From JBBAAW01 sp964574405 (GTDB lineage Bacteria; Patescibacteriota; WWE3; UBA101185; UBA10185), in assembly GCA_964574405.1 (NCBI GenBank), contig CAZNNN010000003.1, positions 1 through 54,680 of the forward strand: DNA of 54,680 nucleotides, written 5' to 3'. The position numbers and the translations under genes were made by a program. The notes beneath the pieces are model-generated. The model searched no databases and was not told where the DNA came from. It was given only the letters and a program-made list of their open reading frames with translations. Every line of letters begins with the position of its first letter. Within the stretch, counting starts at the first letter, position 1. Below are positions 1 through 6,916 of this stretch, one piece after another.

Positions 1-122
1 CCATCCAGTCGCCCCAAAACACTCAAACTATGGTTATTCTCTTCTGGCCTCAAATTTTAGAATACCTTGGTTTTGGGTTTTTGATCGTTTGGTTTGGTTT
101 TGGGATTTTTCTAAGTAAAGAT

Positions 123-404
123 TTATCTTTTACCACTCTTTTTTCTAGGTTTATAGTCCATAGGCTCGCCGTTGGTAGTTGCTAAAAGCTTTAAGGTTTC
201 TTTTTTACCAAGTGCCTTTGACATATTAAGTTCGTTGGGAAAGAGACCAAGTATCTCTACACCAATGGGCACGCCGTTCTTGTCGTAAACTATAACATCG
301 TTGCTAGTATCGGACTCCTCGCTGTAACTTACCAGTTTGGGGTTTCTCCACCACATATTTAAGGTATTACCTACGGGATCTAGTAAAAATTCTATTTCTG
401 CCAT
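123..404 (-). CDS. DUF2283-like protein, probable antitoxin partner
   Basis: 93 aa small acidic protein. The core (D-x-x-G-N-T-L near residue 10, then VIVYDKNGVPIGVEILG at about 38-54) matches the DUF2283 pattern of an aspartate-rich strand followed by D-x-x-G-x-(V/I)-G-(I/V)-E-I-L. The C-terminal tail is basic (KPRKKSGKR). The start ATG overlaps the 3' end of the decayed DUF4258/PBECR-like frame upstream by 13 bases, which suggests translational coupling. In many bacteria DUF2283 genes sit directly after DUF4258-type RelE/Barnase-like toxins, so an antitoxin role is inferred from context. The fold assignment is fairly sure; the function is not. Confidence 0.75.
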   Translation of the reverse strand: MAEIEFLLDPVGNTLNMWWRNPKLVSYSEESDTSNDVIVYDKNGVPIGVEILGLFPNELNMSKALGKKETLKLLATTNGEPMDYKPRKKSGKR

Positions 405-712
405 ATTAAATCTCCTTTTGGTTTGGGTTTTTTGGTTTGATAGGCTGTAACCAAAAAGCCTTCTCCATTTAAAACTTTAACAACACAAATTAGACACAAA
501 CCACCTTTTTGTGTTTTATAGAACATCTGCATTGTATCATCTTCTAGGCTTTTATGGATAACATCGGGATTGCTAATAGTATCTAGGGCATCTGGTAGAC
601 TGTACTTTAGCTCTTGGTGTTTAATATTTTTAATCTTGTTCCAATAGCCTGTGTGCGTTCTGATGTTTTTCCGCCCGGTGACTGGGTGGTATAAACATCC
701 TCTTCGTCCAGA
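392..712 (-). pseudogene. Decayed DUF4258/PBECR-like toxin fragment
   Basis: An open frame of about 106 codons follows an in-frame TAA at 713-715 and has no ATG, GTG or TTG before its last third, so it looks like a gene that lost its start through a frameshift. It reads HPVTGRKNIRTHTGYW, then a helical stretch, then ISNPDVIHKSLEDDT, and ends in the strand pattern LCLICVVKVLNGEGFLVTAY. That layout (GR..., helix, NPDxI, FY, VVVKV, GFxVTAYxT) is typical of small phage-derived RelE/Barnase-like nucleases such as DUF4258/PBECR. A one-base shift near 700 would join it to the CopG-like frame. Sequencing error cannot be excluded. Confidence 0.55.
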
Positions 713-819
713 TTAGAGATAACCTCGATCTTCTTGGTTCCATCCATAAAGTCGGCAAAGCTGTGGGTATCCCAAAATAGAGCTTCTTCCTTTACACTAT
801 TAAATTCCGGTATTTTTTC
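608..819 (-). pseudogene. CopG/PF12441-like antitoxin remnant
   Basis: About 70 codons with no normal start codon, directly after a TAA. The segment KIPEFNSVKEEALFWDTHSF followed by ADFMD matches the conserved start of CopG-type antitoxins (IPxFxSExEEAxFWDTHDFTDY). It is out of frame with the pieces on either side, so it is annotated as a relic. It lies between the NTase-like and DUF4258-like fragments, and all three point the same way. Confidence 0.45.
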
Positions 820-936
820 CTGTTAACCTTGAGCCAAAAATGTGAAGCTCGTTTATTTTATAACCACCGCTTTCCATTTCTCCAGCAAAATCTTTAGCTA
901 TCTGTACATATTTCTTATTAACTTTTCTTTATCCAT
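800..936 (-). pseudogene. Truncated nucleotidyltransferase (MNT-like) fragment
   Basis: Starts at ATG 936 after an AGGAAG ribosome-binding site, one of the few in the window, but stops after 12 codons. One extra A in the GAAAAG run restores a frame reading KKYVQIAKDFAGEMESGGYK and then INELHIFGSRLTGK. The helix followed by a strand and GSRxxGK is the start of a minimal nucleotidyltransferase domain. The Asp-x-Asp that should follow is missing because the frame ends. The indel in a homopolymer leaves decay and sequencing error both possible. Confidence 0.4.
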
Positions 937-1034
937 AAATATACTTCCTCGCAAATTGTGTACCTGTTTTTCTTTGCTCATAAGGTGTTGATTACGGATA
1001 TTATACCATCTTCGCCAAACGGTTTTGGTTAAGC

Positions 1035-1060
1035 AATCCTGTACATTAATGTACAGGATT
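1035..1060. promoter_or_regulatory. 26-bp perfect palindrome, probable operator of the AbiE operon
   Basis: AATCCTGTACATT is followed directly by its exact reverse complement. The palindrome lies 9 bp upstream of the -35 box (1070-1075), and a further TGTACA half-site overlaps the -10 box at 1091-1096. AbiEi antitoxins are known to autorepress through inverted repeats in their promoter, so this is probably the AbiEi operator. Confidence 0.7.
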
Positions 1061-1069
1061 AGATAGCTA

Positions 1070-1098
1070 TTGACACCCCAGTATATTTGGTGTACAGT
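1070..1098 (+). promoter_or_regulatory. Promoter of the first AbiE pair
   Basis: TTGACA (1070-1075), a 17-bp spacer and TACAGT (1093-1098). Transcription would start near 1105, only about 6 nt before ATG 1111. This rules out the in-frame TTG at 1087 as the start codon. Confidence 0.7.
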
Positions 1099-1110
1099 TT
1101 ATCACGAATA

Positions 1111-1674
1111 ATGGTTATAAACAGTGCACAAAAGCTATACGAAACTGGTAAAATCGTATTCACCTTAAACGATCTAGCCTTAATTTGGGGTGTAGGCAGT
1201 CGTGCAATACTATTGAACAAGGTCAATTATTGGTCAAGAAAAGGTAAACTAATTAGTCTTAAAAGGGGGTTATACGCTTTAAATTCCAGTTATTCAAAAT
1301 ATGAAGTCGCTCAAAAATTGCTAACTCCATCGTACATAAGTTTGCACACCGTTTTAGGTATGGAGGGGCTGGTTTTTCAGTACGACTCTGCAATCTATTC
1401 TGTGTCAAATTTGTCCAGAAAATTTAAGGTAGGGGAGGATGCGTATATTTATAAAAAGGTAAAAGACGAGATTTTGTATAATAAGGCGGGTATTCTTGAT
1501 AGGGGCAGTTATTTGATTGCTTCAAAGGAGCGGGCATTTTTGGATCAACTGTATCTAGTACCCAAGTATTATTTTGACAATTTAGACGACATGGATTGGG
1601 ACAAAGTATTCCAAATACTGCCAATCTACGGTGTAGCAAATCTTGAGAAAGTAGTGAAAAATTATGCTAAATAA
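1111..1674 (+). CDS. AbiEi-family antitoxin / transcriptional repressor (copy 1)
   Basis: 187 aa. An N-terminal winged-helix region (about 1-60: LYETGKIVFTLNDLALIWG, then LISLKRGLYAL) is followed by the AbiEi segment LLTPSYISLHTVLGMEGL, a strand-rich middle and a helical C-terminus with KERAFLDQLYL. The K-R-G-L-Y and P-S-Y-I-S motifs are typical of this antitoxin/repressor family. AbiEi proteins of type IV systems repress their own operon and counteract the AbiEii nucleotidyltransferase. The start at ATG 1111 is chosen because the promoter overlaps the longer frame. The stop overlaps the toxin start by 11 bp, so the pair is translationally coupled. Confidence 0.85.
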   Translation: MVINSAQKLYETGKIVFTLNDLALIWGVGSRAILLNKVNYWSRKGKLISLKRGLYALNSSYSKYEVAQKLLTPSYISLHTVLGMEGLVFQYDSAIYSVSNLSRKFKVGEDAYIYKKVKDEILYNKAGILDRGSYLIASKERAFLDQLYLVPKYYFDNLDDMDWDKVFQILPIYGVANLEKVVKNYAK

Positions 1675-2377
1675 ACAAAAACACGAAATCATTATGCGCA
1701 ACCTACTTAAGGATTTTTATAAAAGTCCTTATTTAAGCGCCAGACTTGGTTTTAAGGGAGGTACTGCAGCGTACTTTTTTTACGATCTTCCGCGTTTTTC
1801 GGTGGATTTAGATTTTGATTTGTTGATAGATAGTCCCACGGCAGAAGATTTTGAGGTGGTACGCAAAACGATAGGGGATATTTGTGGGAATTATGGAAAG
1901 ATGGTGTCTAGCAGAGTCAAAAATTACACTGTTTTTAATTTATTAAGGTACGAGTCTAGCTTGCAGGCGCTTAAGGTTGAAGTGTCCAAACGCCCCAAAA
2001 TTAGCAGATACGGGTTTATTTCTATGCTAGGGGTTGCCGTAAATACTATGGTTAAGGAGGATATGTTTGCCAATAAGCTTGTGGCTTTAACCTCAAGGAA
2101 AGCTCCAGCAAGCAGAGATCTTTTTGATGTCAACTTCTTTTTTTCAAAGCTTTGGGATATAAATGAGGAAATTGTAAAGAGTCGTACAGGAAAAGATTTG
2201 CGGGAGTATTTGGGTGACGCAAGGGATTACATTGTTAAGAATTTTAATAAGATAAATGTTATGGCTGGCTTGGGCGAGGTTTTGGACAAGCCAAACAAGG
2301 ATAGAGCCAAGGATACTTTAATAAGCGATACATTATTTAAAATTGATAGTTTTTTGGCAAGCCGTTATCACCTGTAG
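1664..2377 (+). CDS. AbiEii/AbiGii-type nucleotidyltransferase toxin (copy 1)
   Basis: 237 aa. The nucleotidyltransferase signature is intact: KGGTAAYFFYDLPRFSVDLD near residues 28-47, with the glycine pair and the Asp-x-Asp that binds metal, followed by FDLL. A later K-x-x-A-L-T-S-R-K-A-P-A-S-R-D-L-F-D-V segment matches the conserved helix of DUF1814/AbiEii. Family members add nucleotides to tRNAs or other targets and cause abortive growth arrest. All expected catalytic residues are visible, so the toxin is probably active. Confidence 0.87.
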   Translation: MLNKQKHEIIMRNLLKDFYKSPYLSARLGFKGGTAAYFFYDLPRFSVDLDFDLLIDSPTAEDFEVVRKTIGDICGNYGKMVSSRVKNYTVFNLLRYESSLQALKVEVSKRPKISRYGFISMLGVAVNTMVKEDMFANKLVALTSRKAPASRDLFDVNFFFSKLWDINEEIVKSRTGKDLREYLGDARDYIVKNFNKINVMAGLGEVLDKPNKDRAKDTLISDTLFKIDSFLASRYHL

Positions 2378-2412
2378 GGTATCAAATTTGGTTACCTAGG
2401 CGTGATAGGAGG

Positions 2413-3132
2413 TCAAAGATAGCGCTTTAACTCGTCCGAAAGAATCTGCTTAAAGTTTTCTATTAGTCCCCAGTGGCTTTGAGGCAAAAAGACCTTAAGT
2501 TCTTTGTCAAAGTTAATTTTGGTTGACTGTAAAACTGCATTTATTTGTTGCAACTGCAATTTGTTTTCCGATGTTAGCAAGTTAGCCCGCAATAAAAAGT
2601 AAATATCGTAAAAATCTCTGGGCTTTGCGCGGGTGAGTAGGGCAGTAACCTTTTCGGTGGTGATGGTACTTTTTTTCAGTGTTGTTATGGAGTAAGTGGG
2701 GATATATTCGTTCTCCACTGATGATAAGGTGCCCGTTGGATTTGAATCTCTATAAGATATTTCAATTTTTAAACCCATGTCTAGTTTCCACGCTCTAAAA
2801 TTTGCCATAGCTAGATACCCGCCTGTGGTAATTTTGGATTCTTTGATATCGGTTTCAATTCCGCTTCTTTCTATTTCTAGCAGGGCATTCTCCACCATCC
2901 CCTCCAAGATATTTTGGTCAACATTCTTGGAGCTAAAATCCAAGTCCTCGGAGTATCTTGGACTTCTAAATACCAGCCTTAGCGCTGTCCCGCCCTTAAA
3001 GAAGACCTTGTCGCTATGATCCTGTTTATAGAGATTAAATAAGAACAAGTGTTGAAAGTATTCCCGTCTAACATTTTGCTCGTTGGTTTGGCTTTTTACC
3101 TTAATTGCATTAATCTTGTCGTAATTTATCAT
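2413..3132 (-). CDS. AbiEii-type nucleotidyltransferase toxin (copy 2)
   Basis: 239 aa. It has the same fold as the gene at 1664: FFKGGTALRLVFRSPRYSED near residues 43-62, with the GG and D-x-D (EDLDF) metal-binding pair, then EKVTALLTRAKPRDFYDIY in the conserved C-terminal helix. Its start overlaps the end of the upstream AbiEi gene by 23 bp. The two AbiEii proteins differ clearly in sequence, so this looks like a separate acquisition rather than a recent duplication. It converges tail to tail with the first pair. Confidence 0.88.
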   Translation of the reverse strand: MINYDKINAIKVKSQTNEQNVRREYFQHLFLFNLYKQDHSDKVFFKGGTALRLVFRSPRYSEDLDFSSKNVDQNILEGMVENALLEIERSGIETDIKESKITTGGYLAMANFRAWKLDMGLKIEISYRDSNPTGTLSSVENEYIPTYSITTLKKSTITTEKVTALLTRAKPRDFYDIYFLLRANLLTSENKLQLQQINAVLQSTKINFDKELKVFLPQSHWGLIENFKQILSDELKRYL

Positions 3133-3730
3133 ATATTTTATCGACTAGGGAAGCTAGTTCCTTCCGTTTAAATAATTCTGTGTATGATAGCAATTTTTCT
3201 TTGTTTATACTAGCTAGGTAAAATCTGTCCAAGAGTGACTTTTTACCCAAATTAACAAAGTACAGGTAATCCGCTAAAGCTTTCTCCGGTTCGGCAATAA
3301 AATAGGCATTTTTTTCTGATTCCTTTAGGTAATAACCCGTGTAAGCGTCTTTTTTTACTGTGTAATAAAAAAAGGCTAGTTGCGGAGTTTTGTAGAGTCT
3401 GGTGGGCTTGGTGGTGGCGGAAGTTATATGGTAAACGGATTCTACAATAACACCGTAGTGGGAGAGCGCATATTCAAAGGATATGTACGACGGGGTATAG
3501 AGTCGGTTGGCAATGTATTCTTCGTTAGGCAGATCGGTTTTTAACCCGTAAAGTCCTTTTTTAAATCTTATAAAAAGTCCATTATCAACTTGGGTTTCTA
3601 GAATATACTTGGTTTTTAGCGGGGGAGTAGTAAAAAGTGCTTCAAAGTTTGAGGGTGTAAAGATAGTAACGCCTACATCAAGGAGTTTTGCGCGTATTTC
3701 TAGCTGTTTCAGTAAAGTGTACTTTTTCAT
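3110..3730 (-). CDS. AbiEi-family antitoxin / repressor (copy 2)
   Basis: 206 aa. A winged-helix N-terminus (about 1-65) ends in FIRFKKGLYGLKTDLP, followed by NRLYTPSYISFEYALSHYGV, the AbiEi hallmark, and a helical end with AEPEKALADYLYF. It is predicted to neutralise and repress the adjacent AbiEii toxin. It is transcribed from a perfect consensus promoter immediately upstream. Confidence 0.87.
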   Translation of the reverse strand: MKKYTLLKQLEIRAKLLDVGVTIFTPSNFEALFTTPPLKTKYILETQVDNGLFIRFKKGLYGLKTDLPNEEYIANRLYTPSYISFEYALSHYGVIVESVYHITSATTKPTRLYKTPQLAFFYYTVKKDAYTGYYLKESEKNAYFIAEPEKALADYLYFVNLGKKSLLDRFYLASINKEKLLSYTELFKRKELASLVDKIYDKLRQD

Positions 3731-3745
3731 ACTTTGCTGAAATGA

Positions 3746-3774
3746 ATTATAGAGGGTTGTTATAGCGTTGTCAA
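3746..3774 (-). promoter_or_regulatory. Perfect consensus promoter of the second AbiE pair
   Basis: Read on the minus strand: TTGACA (3774-3769), 17 bp, TATAAT (3751-3746), with the ATG 15 nt further on. Both hexamers and the spacer are ideal. Such a strong promoter fits a toxin-antitoxin operon that is normally held down by its own repressor. Confidence 0.8.
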
Positions 3775-3846
3775 GACGACCTGTTTGGGAGATAATTCAT
3801 TAACTCAGCGTTTTATAGTAGATACTGAATTAAGTCGTTTCCGCCA

Positions 3847-3874
3847 AGTCCAACCCATAGTATTGACAGAACGC
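3847..3874 (+). repeat. 28-bp promoter repeat, copy 1
   Basis: Identical over 28 bp to 6826-6853 (AGTCCAACCCATAGTATTGA onward). The repeat contains the -35 box. In the second copy the bases CAACCCATAG encode the last residues and stop codon of the O-antigen-ligase gene, so copy 1 probably arose by duplication from there. A weaker match (TTTCCTGCCA then AATAAA) follows in both leaders. Confidence 0.75.
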
Positions 3875-3891
3875 GCCATCTGGGTTACAAT
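3863..3891 (+). promoter_or_regulatory. Promoter of the tetrapeptide-repeat surface gene
   Basis: TTGACA (3863-3868), 17 bp, TACAAT (3886-3891). The predicted transcript starts near 3898 and carries a leader of about 60 nt. The in-frame ATG at 3897 would be at the very 5' end, so ATG 3960 is preferred as the start. Confidence 0.75.
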
Positions 3892-3902
3892 TACCAATGT
3901 TC

Positions 3903-3926
3903 AAGGCTGGTTTACAGCCTTTTTTG
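3903..3926 (+). terminator. Possible leader attenuator hairpin
   Basis: AAGGCTG, loop GTTTA, CAGCCTT, then a T-run: a 7-bp stem with a U-tract lying about 5 nt after the predicted transcription start. It has the form of an intrinsic terminator, placed where it would control read-through into the surface-protein operon. Confidence 0.45.
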
Positions 3927-3959
3927 GTTAGTTTTTCCTGCCACAAAATAAATAAAGCT

Positions 3960-4955
3960 ATGTTTATAGATAATAATTTGTCTAAAAAAAGTGGTAAATC
4001 TTTTCCTTACGCCTTTTTGGCACTTGTATTAATGGTAGGCGGGGTAGCAGGTTTTGCAAGGATTCTTAGAGCGCCTGTAACTTCTTTGGAGATGGAGGCT
4101 TTAAAGGAAACAGTTACAAATCTGCCTAAAGAGGTGGAAGGTTTAGGAACAGTTTTTCAAACCGTTTACGCAGAAAATGTGTTAAAAAGCGGGTTGGATG
4201 ATCGTGGTAACGGGGATAGTGTCGACAAGAAGAAAGAGGGAAGTCGTAAAAATAAGATGGAGCCTAAAGACGGAAAGAAGCTTGTTACTGTACAGAATCA
4301 AAAACCTTTAGTAAGCATAGATTTGAGCTTGGAAGGTAAAAGCTTTAAATACGGTGAAACTGTGACAATGGCCGTCAATTCTTCCGATTCTGATGGGGTA
4401 ATTGATCAGCTTAATCTTGTTGTTAACGATATTGTGGTTGAAACGGTTACAGTTTCATCTTATGCTTTTGAATTAAAATCTTTGCCCCTAGGCGTGTACA
4501 AGATTTACGCCAAAGCCCTTGATGACGATGGGGAAGAGGGGATTTCCAGAACAATTACAATTTATGTAGATCCAGAAAGCGTCTTTGATCCGGATATTTC
4601 GGAATCCATTTCCAAGCCTATTTCGGATTTAATCTCTATTCCATTATCTACAATAATCAGTGATGATATTTCAACGCCCGTTTCAACGATTATCTCCGAT
4701 GTGATCAGTATGCCTATTTCGGAATCCATTTCTGGTGTCATAAGTGACATTGTATCGACGCCACTTTCCAACGCTGTTAGTGATGTGGTTTCGTCCGTAA
4801 TTTCTGGCGATATATCCCAAAATGTTTCTGAAGTAGTTTCCAATATCATCAGTGTTGATGTATCCGGGGTTATTAGTTCAACGATTTCTGAGATTGTCAG
4901 CATGCCCGTTTCCGATCTCATCAGTAAAGAGGTTTCCCAATTGTTAAGCCGTTAA
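3960..4955 (+). CDS. Signal-anchored surface protein with 30 tetrapeptide repeats
   Basis: 331 aa from ATG 3960. Parts in order: short basic cytoplasmic tail; one TM or uncleaved signal (YAFLALVLMVGGVAGFARIL, about 16-35); a charged linker rich in Lys and Glu; a beta-rich Ig/cadherin-like domain (about residues 115-205, with NSSDSDGVIDQLNLVVN and GVYKIYAKALDDDGEEG); then 120 residues made only of x-x-(I/V/L)-S tetrads, ending in a single Arg. I do not recognise the family. The protein is predicted to face outward and the repeat to act as a stalk or sheet. It is followed 33 bp later by an O-antigen-ligase gene, and its promoter is shared with the LPxTG gene downstream. Confidence 0.8.
   Translation: MFIDNNLSKKSGKSFPYAFLALVLMVGGVAGFARILRAPVTSLEMEALKETVTNLPKEVEGLGTVFQTVYAENVLKSGLDDRGNGDSVDKKKEGSRKNKMEPKDGKKLVTVQNQKPLVSIDLSLEGKSFKYGETVTMAVNSSDSDGVIDQLNLVVNDIVVETVTVSSYAFELKSLPLGVYKIYAKALDDDGEEGISRTITIYVDPESVFDPDISESISKPISDLISIPLSTIISDDISTPVSTIISDVISMPISESISGVISDIVSTPLSNAVSDVVSSVISGDISQNVSEVVSNIISVDVSGVISSTISEIVSMPVSDLISKEVSQLLSR
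4590..4949 (+). repeat. Thirty perfect x-x-(I/V/L)-S tetrapeptide repeats
   Basis: Every fourth residue is Ser and the residue before it is Ile, Val or Leu, 30 times without a break (for example ESIS KPIS DLIS IPLS). The DNA units of 12 bp differ a good deal from each other in codons, so the pattern is held at protein level and is not a young tandem duplication. Pro occurs in six or seven units, which argues against a long helix. Confidence 0.9.
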
Positions 4956-4988
4956 ATTGGCGTTATCATATTGTTAGCTATTAATTCT

Positions 4989-6839
4989 ATGTCATCAAGA
5001 ACTAAAATAGTGGATAAGGTGTTATGGGTGGTTTGGATGTTAATTTGTGGCGGTCAGGCACTAGTTTTTAGCGGTGCTTACATCAATGTTTACGATCTCC
5101 CAAAAATGTTGGTCCTTTGCGCAGGTGTTTGTGCACTATGCTTTTTGCTGATATTTAAGCGTAGGTTACAGCTAAATGTTGCAGTGTTTTACTCTTTAGG
5201 GATTCTCATTGCATTAATAGCGTTTAACATGATTTTTTCCACCAATAAGTATAGGTCGTTTTGGGGCGACAAAGTCTACAATGATACTTTTCTAGCCTTT
5301 ATCCTGTACTTTATTTTGTTAGCTTTAGTGTCGTTTGACCTACTTAAAACAAAGACCATCCTTGCAGGAGTAAATTTTTTAGGAGTACTTGTGGCGATTT
5401 TTGGTTTAGTTCACGCTTATCTACTTTATATTCTTAAGCTAGATATTGTTTCTTACGACGGAAGAATCACGGGCACAATAGGGCAGGCTAATATTCTCGG
5501 AGGAATCGTGGTTTCCGTTTTACCTATTTCGCTACTTCTGCTTAAGCAGGCAAACAGGCGCACGACCAAGGCGTATTACCTAATCAGTGCTACGCTCTTG
5601 TCCGTTTGTCTTTTAATATCAATGTCTAGGGGAGCTTTTTTAGCTTTGGGTGTTATAGCTTTATCTGAACTCATCATTCGACTCAAAAAAAACAAATATC
5701 GACTGGAGTTAGTAGTTGTTATCGCGATCTTTTTGGCAGGATTGTTTATTATCCCCAAGGAAATGATAGCAGGCTCAAAATCACCCTACCTTGTGAGGCG
5801 GTTTTTTTCCTTTAGAGACGGTCACAACCTTTCTGATATTAGGTTTGAGATTTGGAGAGATTCTCTCCCTGCGATCATGGAAAAACCATTTACTGGGTGG
5901 GGGAATGCTACTTTTCAGAATGTATATCAAATGCACATCACTCCCAACAACGCCAGCCAAACCTTGTTTAAAGAGGTGGAGTCCTCGCACAATATGATTG
6001 TTGATGCCTTCTTGGAGTGGGGGTTTCCTGCATCTTTAATAATTTTGCTTAGTGTTATTGTACTCGGTGTTAAATCTTCCGCACCAAGGCTAGTTAAGTA
6101 TGCCTTGATAGTGGTATTTATTAGGAGTCTAATTTGCATTACTTCCGGCATTATATGGTTTTTGTTCTTTGTTTATCTAGGTTTACTGATAAGAGAATGC
6201 CGGAGTAGGCAGTTTGACTTTTTGGGGAAGCGTTTGGTAGCAATGTGGATGGTACTTTTAGCTCTTTCTTTGGGGGTTTTTTGGACTTTTACAAATATTG
6301 CCCGAGCGGAAGTGTATGAAAAGAAGGCGTTAAGTGAGGGTGATGCCAATAAGTCGTCGGAATATTACAAAACTGCTTTAAGCTACAATCCGCATAAAGA
6401 GTCGTTATGGGGTAGTTATCTGGCTTTAGTGTTGTGGAAAGGGGATTTAAGCGAGTTTGATAAGACTATAAAGGTTGTGGATACTCACTTTAACGACTAT
6501 CGTGGGAACTTTTATGCGGGGCTTTACTACATGCGTTTGGGGGAGACCCACAAGGCCATTGAGCGTTTTAATAGGGCGTTTAAGCTCAATGGGCGGGATC
6601 CTAAAACTACGCATTACTTAGGTCAACTTTATTTCTCTTTAGGTTACTACAACAAGGCGGAGGAGATGTTTTTAAATACCGTTAATCTGGATACCCAAAA
6701 CTTTAACGACGATCTACTTTATCTGTGCGATATAGCGCTACGGCGTGGAGATTACAAGGACGCCAGAAAGTACATGGAAAAAGCCCCAGATTCCGTTAAA
6801 AAGAACTATTACGACAAGTTGTTACAGTCCAACCCATAG
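4989..6839 (+). CDS. O-antigen ligase/polymerase family membrane protein with C-terminal TPRs
   Basis: 616 aa from ATG 4989 (an in-frame TTG lies 18 bp upstream). About 11-12 hydrophobic segments fill residues 1-430. The Wzy_C/WaaL-type periplasmic region includes SMSRGAFLALG, then DIRFEIWRDSLPAIMEKPFTG and GWGNATFQNVY, with the conserved His in KEVESSHNMIVDAFLEWG. The last 170 residues hold TPR-like helices (NFYAGLYYMRLGETHKAIER, then THYLGQLYFSLGYYNKAEEM). It probably transfers or polymerises undecaprenyl-linked glycan, or glycosylates proteins as PglL relatives do. It sits in one transcription unit with the tetrapeptide-repeat protein. Confidence 0.85.
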   Translation: MSSRTKIVDKVLWVVWMLICGGQALVFSGAYINVYDLPKMLVLCAGVCALCFLLIFKRRLQLNVAVFYSLGILIALIAFNMIFSTNKYRSFWGDKVYNDTFLAFILYFILLALVSFDLLKTKTILAGVNFLGVLVAIFGLVHAYLLYILKLDIVSYDGRITGTIGQANILGGIVVSVLPISLLLLKQANRRTTKAYYLISATLLSVCLLISMSRGAFLALGVIALSELIIRLKKNKYRLELVVVIAIFLAGLFIIPKEMIAGSKSPYLVRRFFSFRDGHNLSDIRFEIWRDSLPAIMEKPFTGWGNATFQNVYQMHITPNNASQTLFKEVESSHNMIVDAFLEWGFPASLIILLSVIVLGVKSSAPRLVKYALIVVFIRSLICITSGIIWFLFFVYLGLLIRECRSRQFDFLGKRLVAMWMVLLALSLGVFWTFTNIARAEVYEKKALSEGDANKSSEYYKTALSYNPHKESLWGSYLALVLWKGDLSEFDKTIKVVDTHFNDYRGNFYAGLYYMRLGETHKAIERFNRAFKLNGRDPKTTHYLGQLYFSLGYYNKAEEMFLNTVNLDTQNFNDDLLYLCDIALRRGDYKDARKYMEKAPDSVKKNYYDKLLQSNP

Positions 6840-6853
6840 TATTGACAGAACGC
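6826..6853 (+). repeat. 28-bp promoter repeat, copy 2
   Basis: Identical to 3847-3874. This copy spans the 3' end of the O-antigen-ligase gene and the -35 box of the LPxTG gene promoter. Confidence 0.75.
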
Positions 6854-6870
6854 AAGGTGTAGGGTACAAT
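6842..6870 (+). promoter_or_regulatory. Promoter of the LPxTG surface-protein gene
   Basis: TTGACA (6842-6847), 17 bp, TACAAT (6865-6870), giving a leader of about 40 nt before ATG 6917. It begins inside the duplicated 28-bp block, so it and the 3863 promoter share the -35 side and could respond to the same factor. Confidence 0.75.
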
Positions 6871-6916
6871 GAACCTTGTTGAGTAGTAAATTTCCTGCCA
6901 AATAAAGGTTAATATT

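Noticed and set aside
3..185. Open frame at the left edge (hydrophobic, rich in Phe/Gly) that could be the end of an upstream membrane protein
   Set aside because: It runs through a GT-rich simple-sequence stretch and overlaps the DUF2283 gene on the other strand. There is no recognisable motif, and 60 codons at a window edge are not enough.
1004..1013. Third ATACCATCTT as a member of the competence box set
   Set aside because: The CTAGT palindrome is missing and the downstream gene is an AbiEi antitoxin with its own consensus promoter; kept only as a note.
3897..3959. N-terminal extension of the tetrapeptide-repeat protein from ATG 3897
   Set aside because: It begins at the predicted transcription start and contains the leader hairpin. 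The signal-anchor begins after ATG 3960.
4562..4921. Long open frame antisense to the tetrapeptide repeat
   Set aside because: It is a by-product of the 12-bp periodic coding pattern; no start signal or family is seen.
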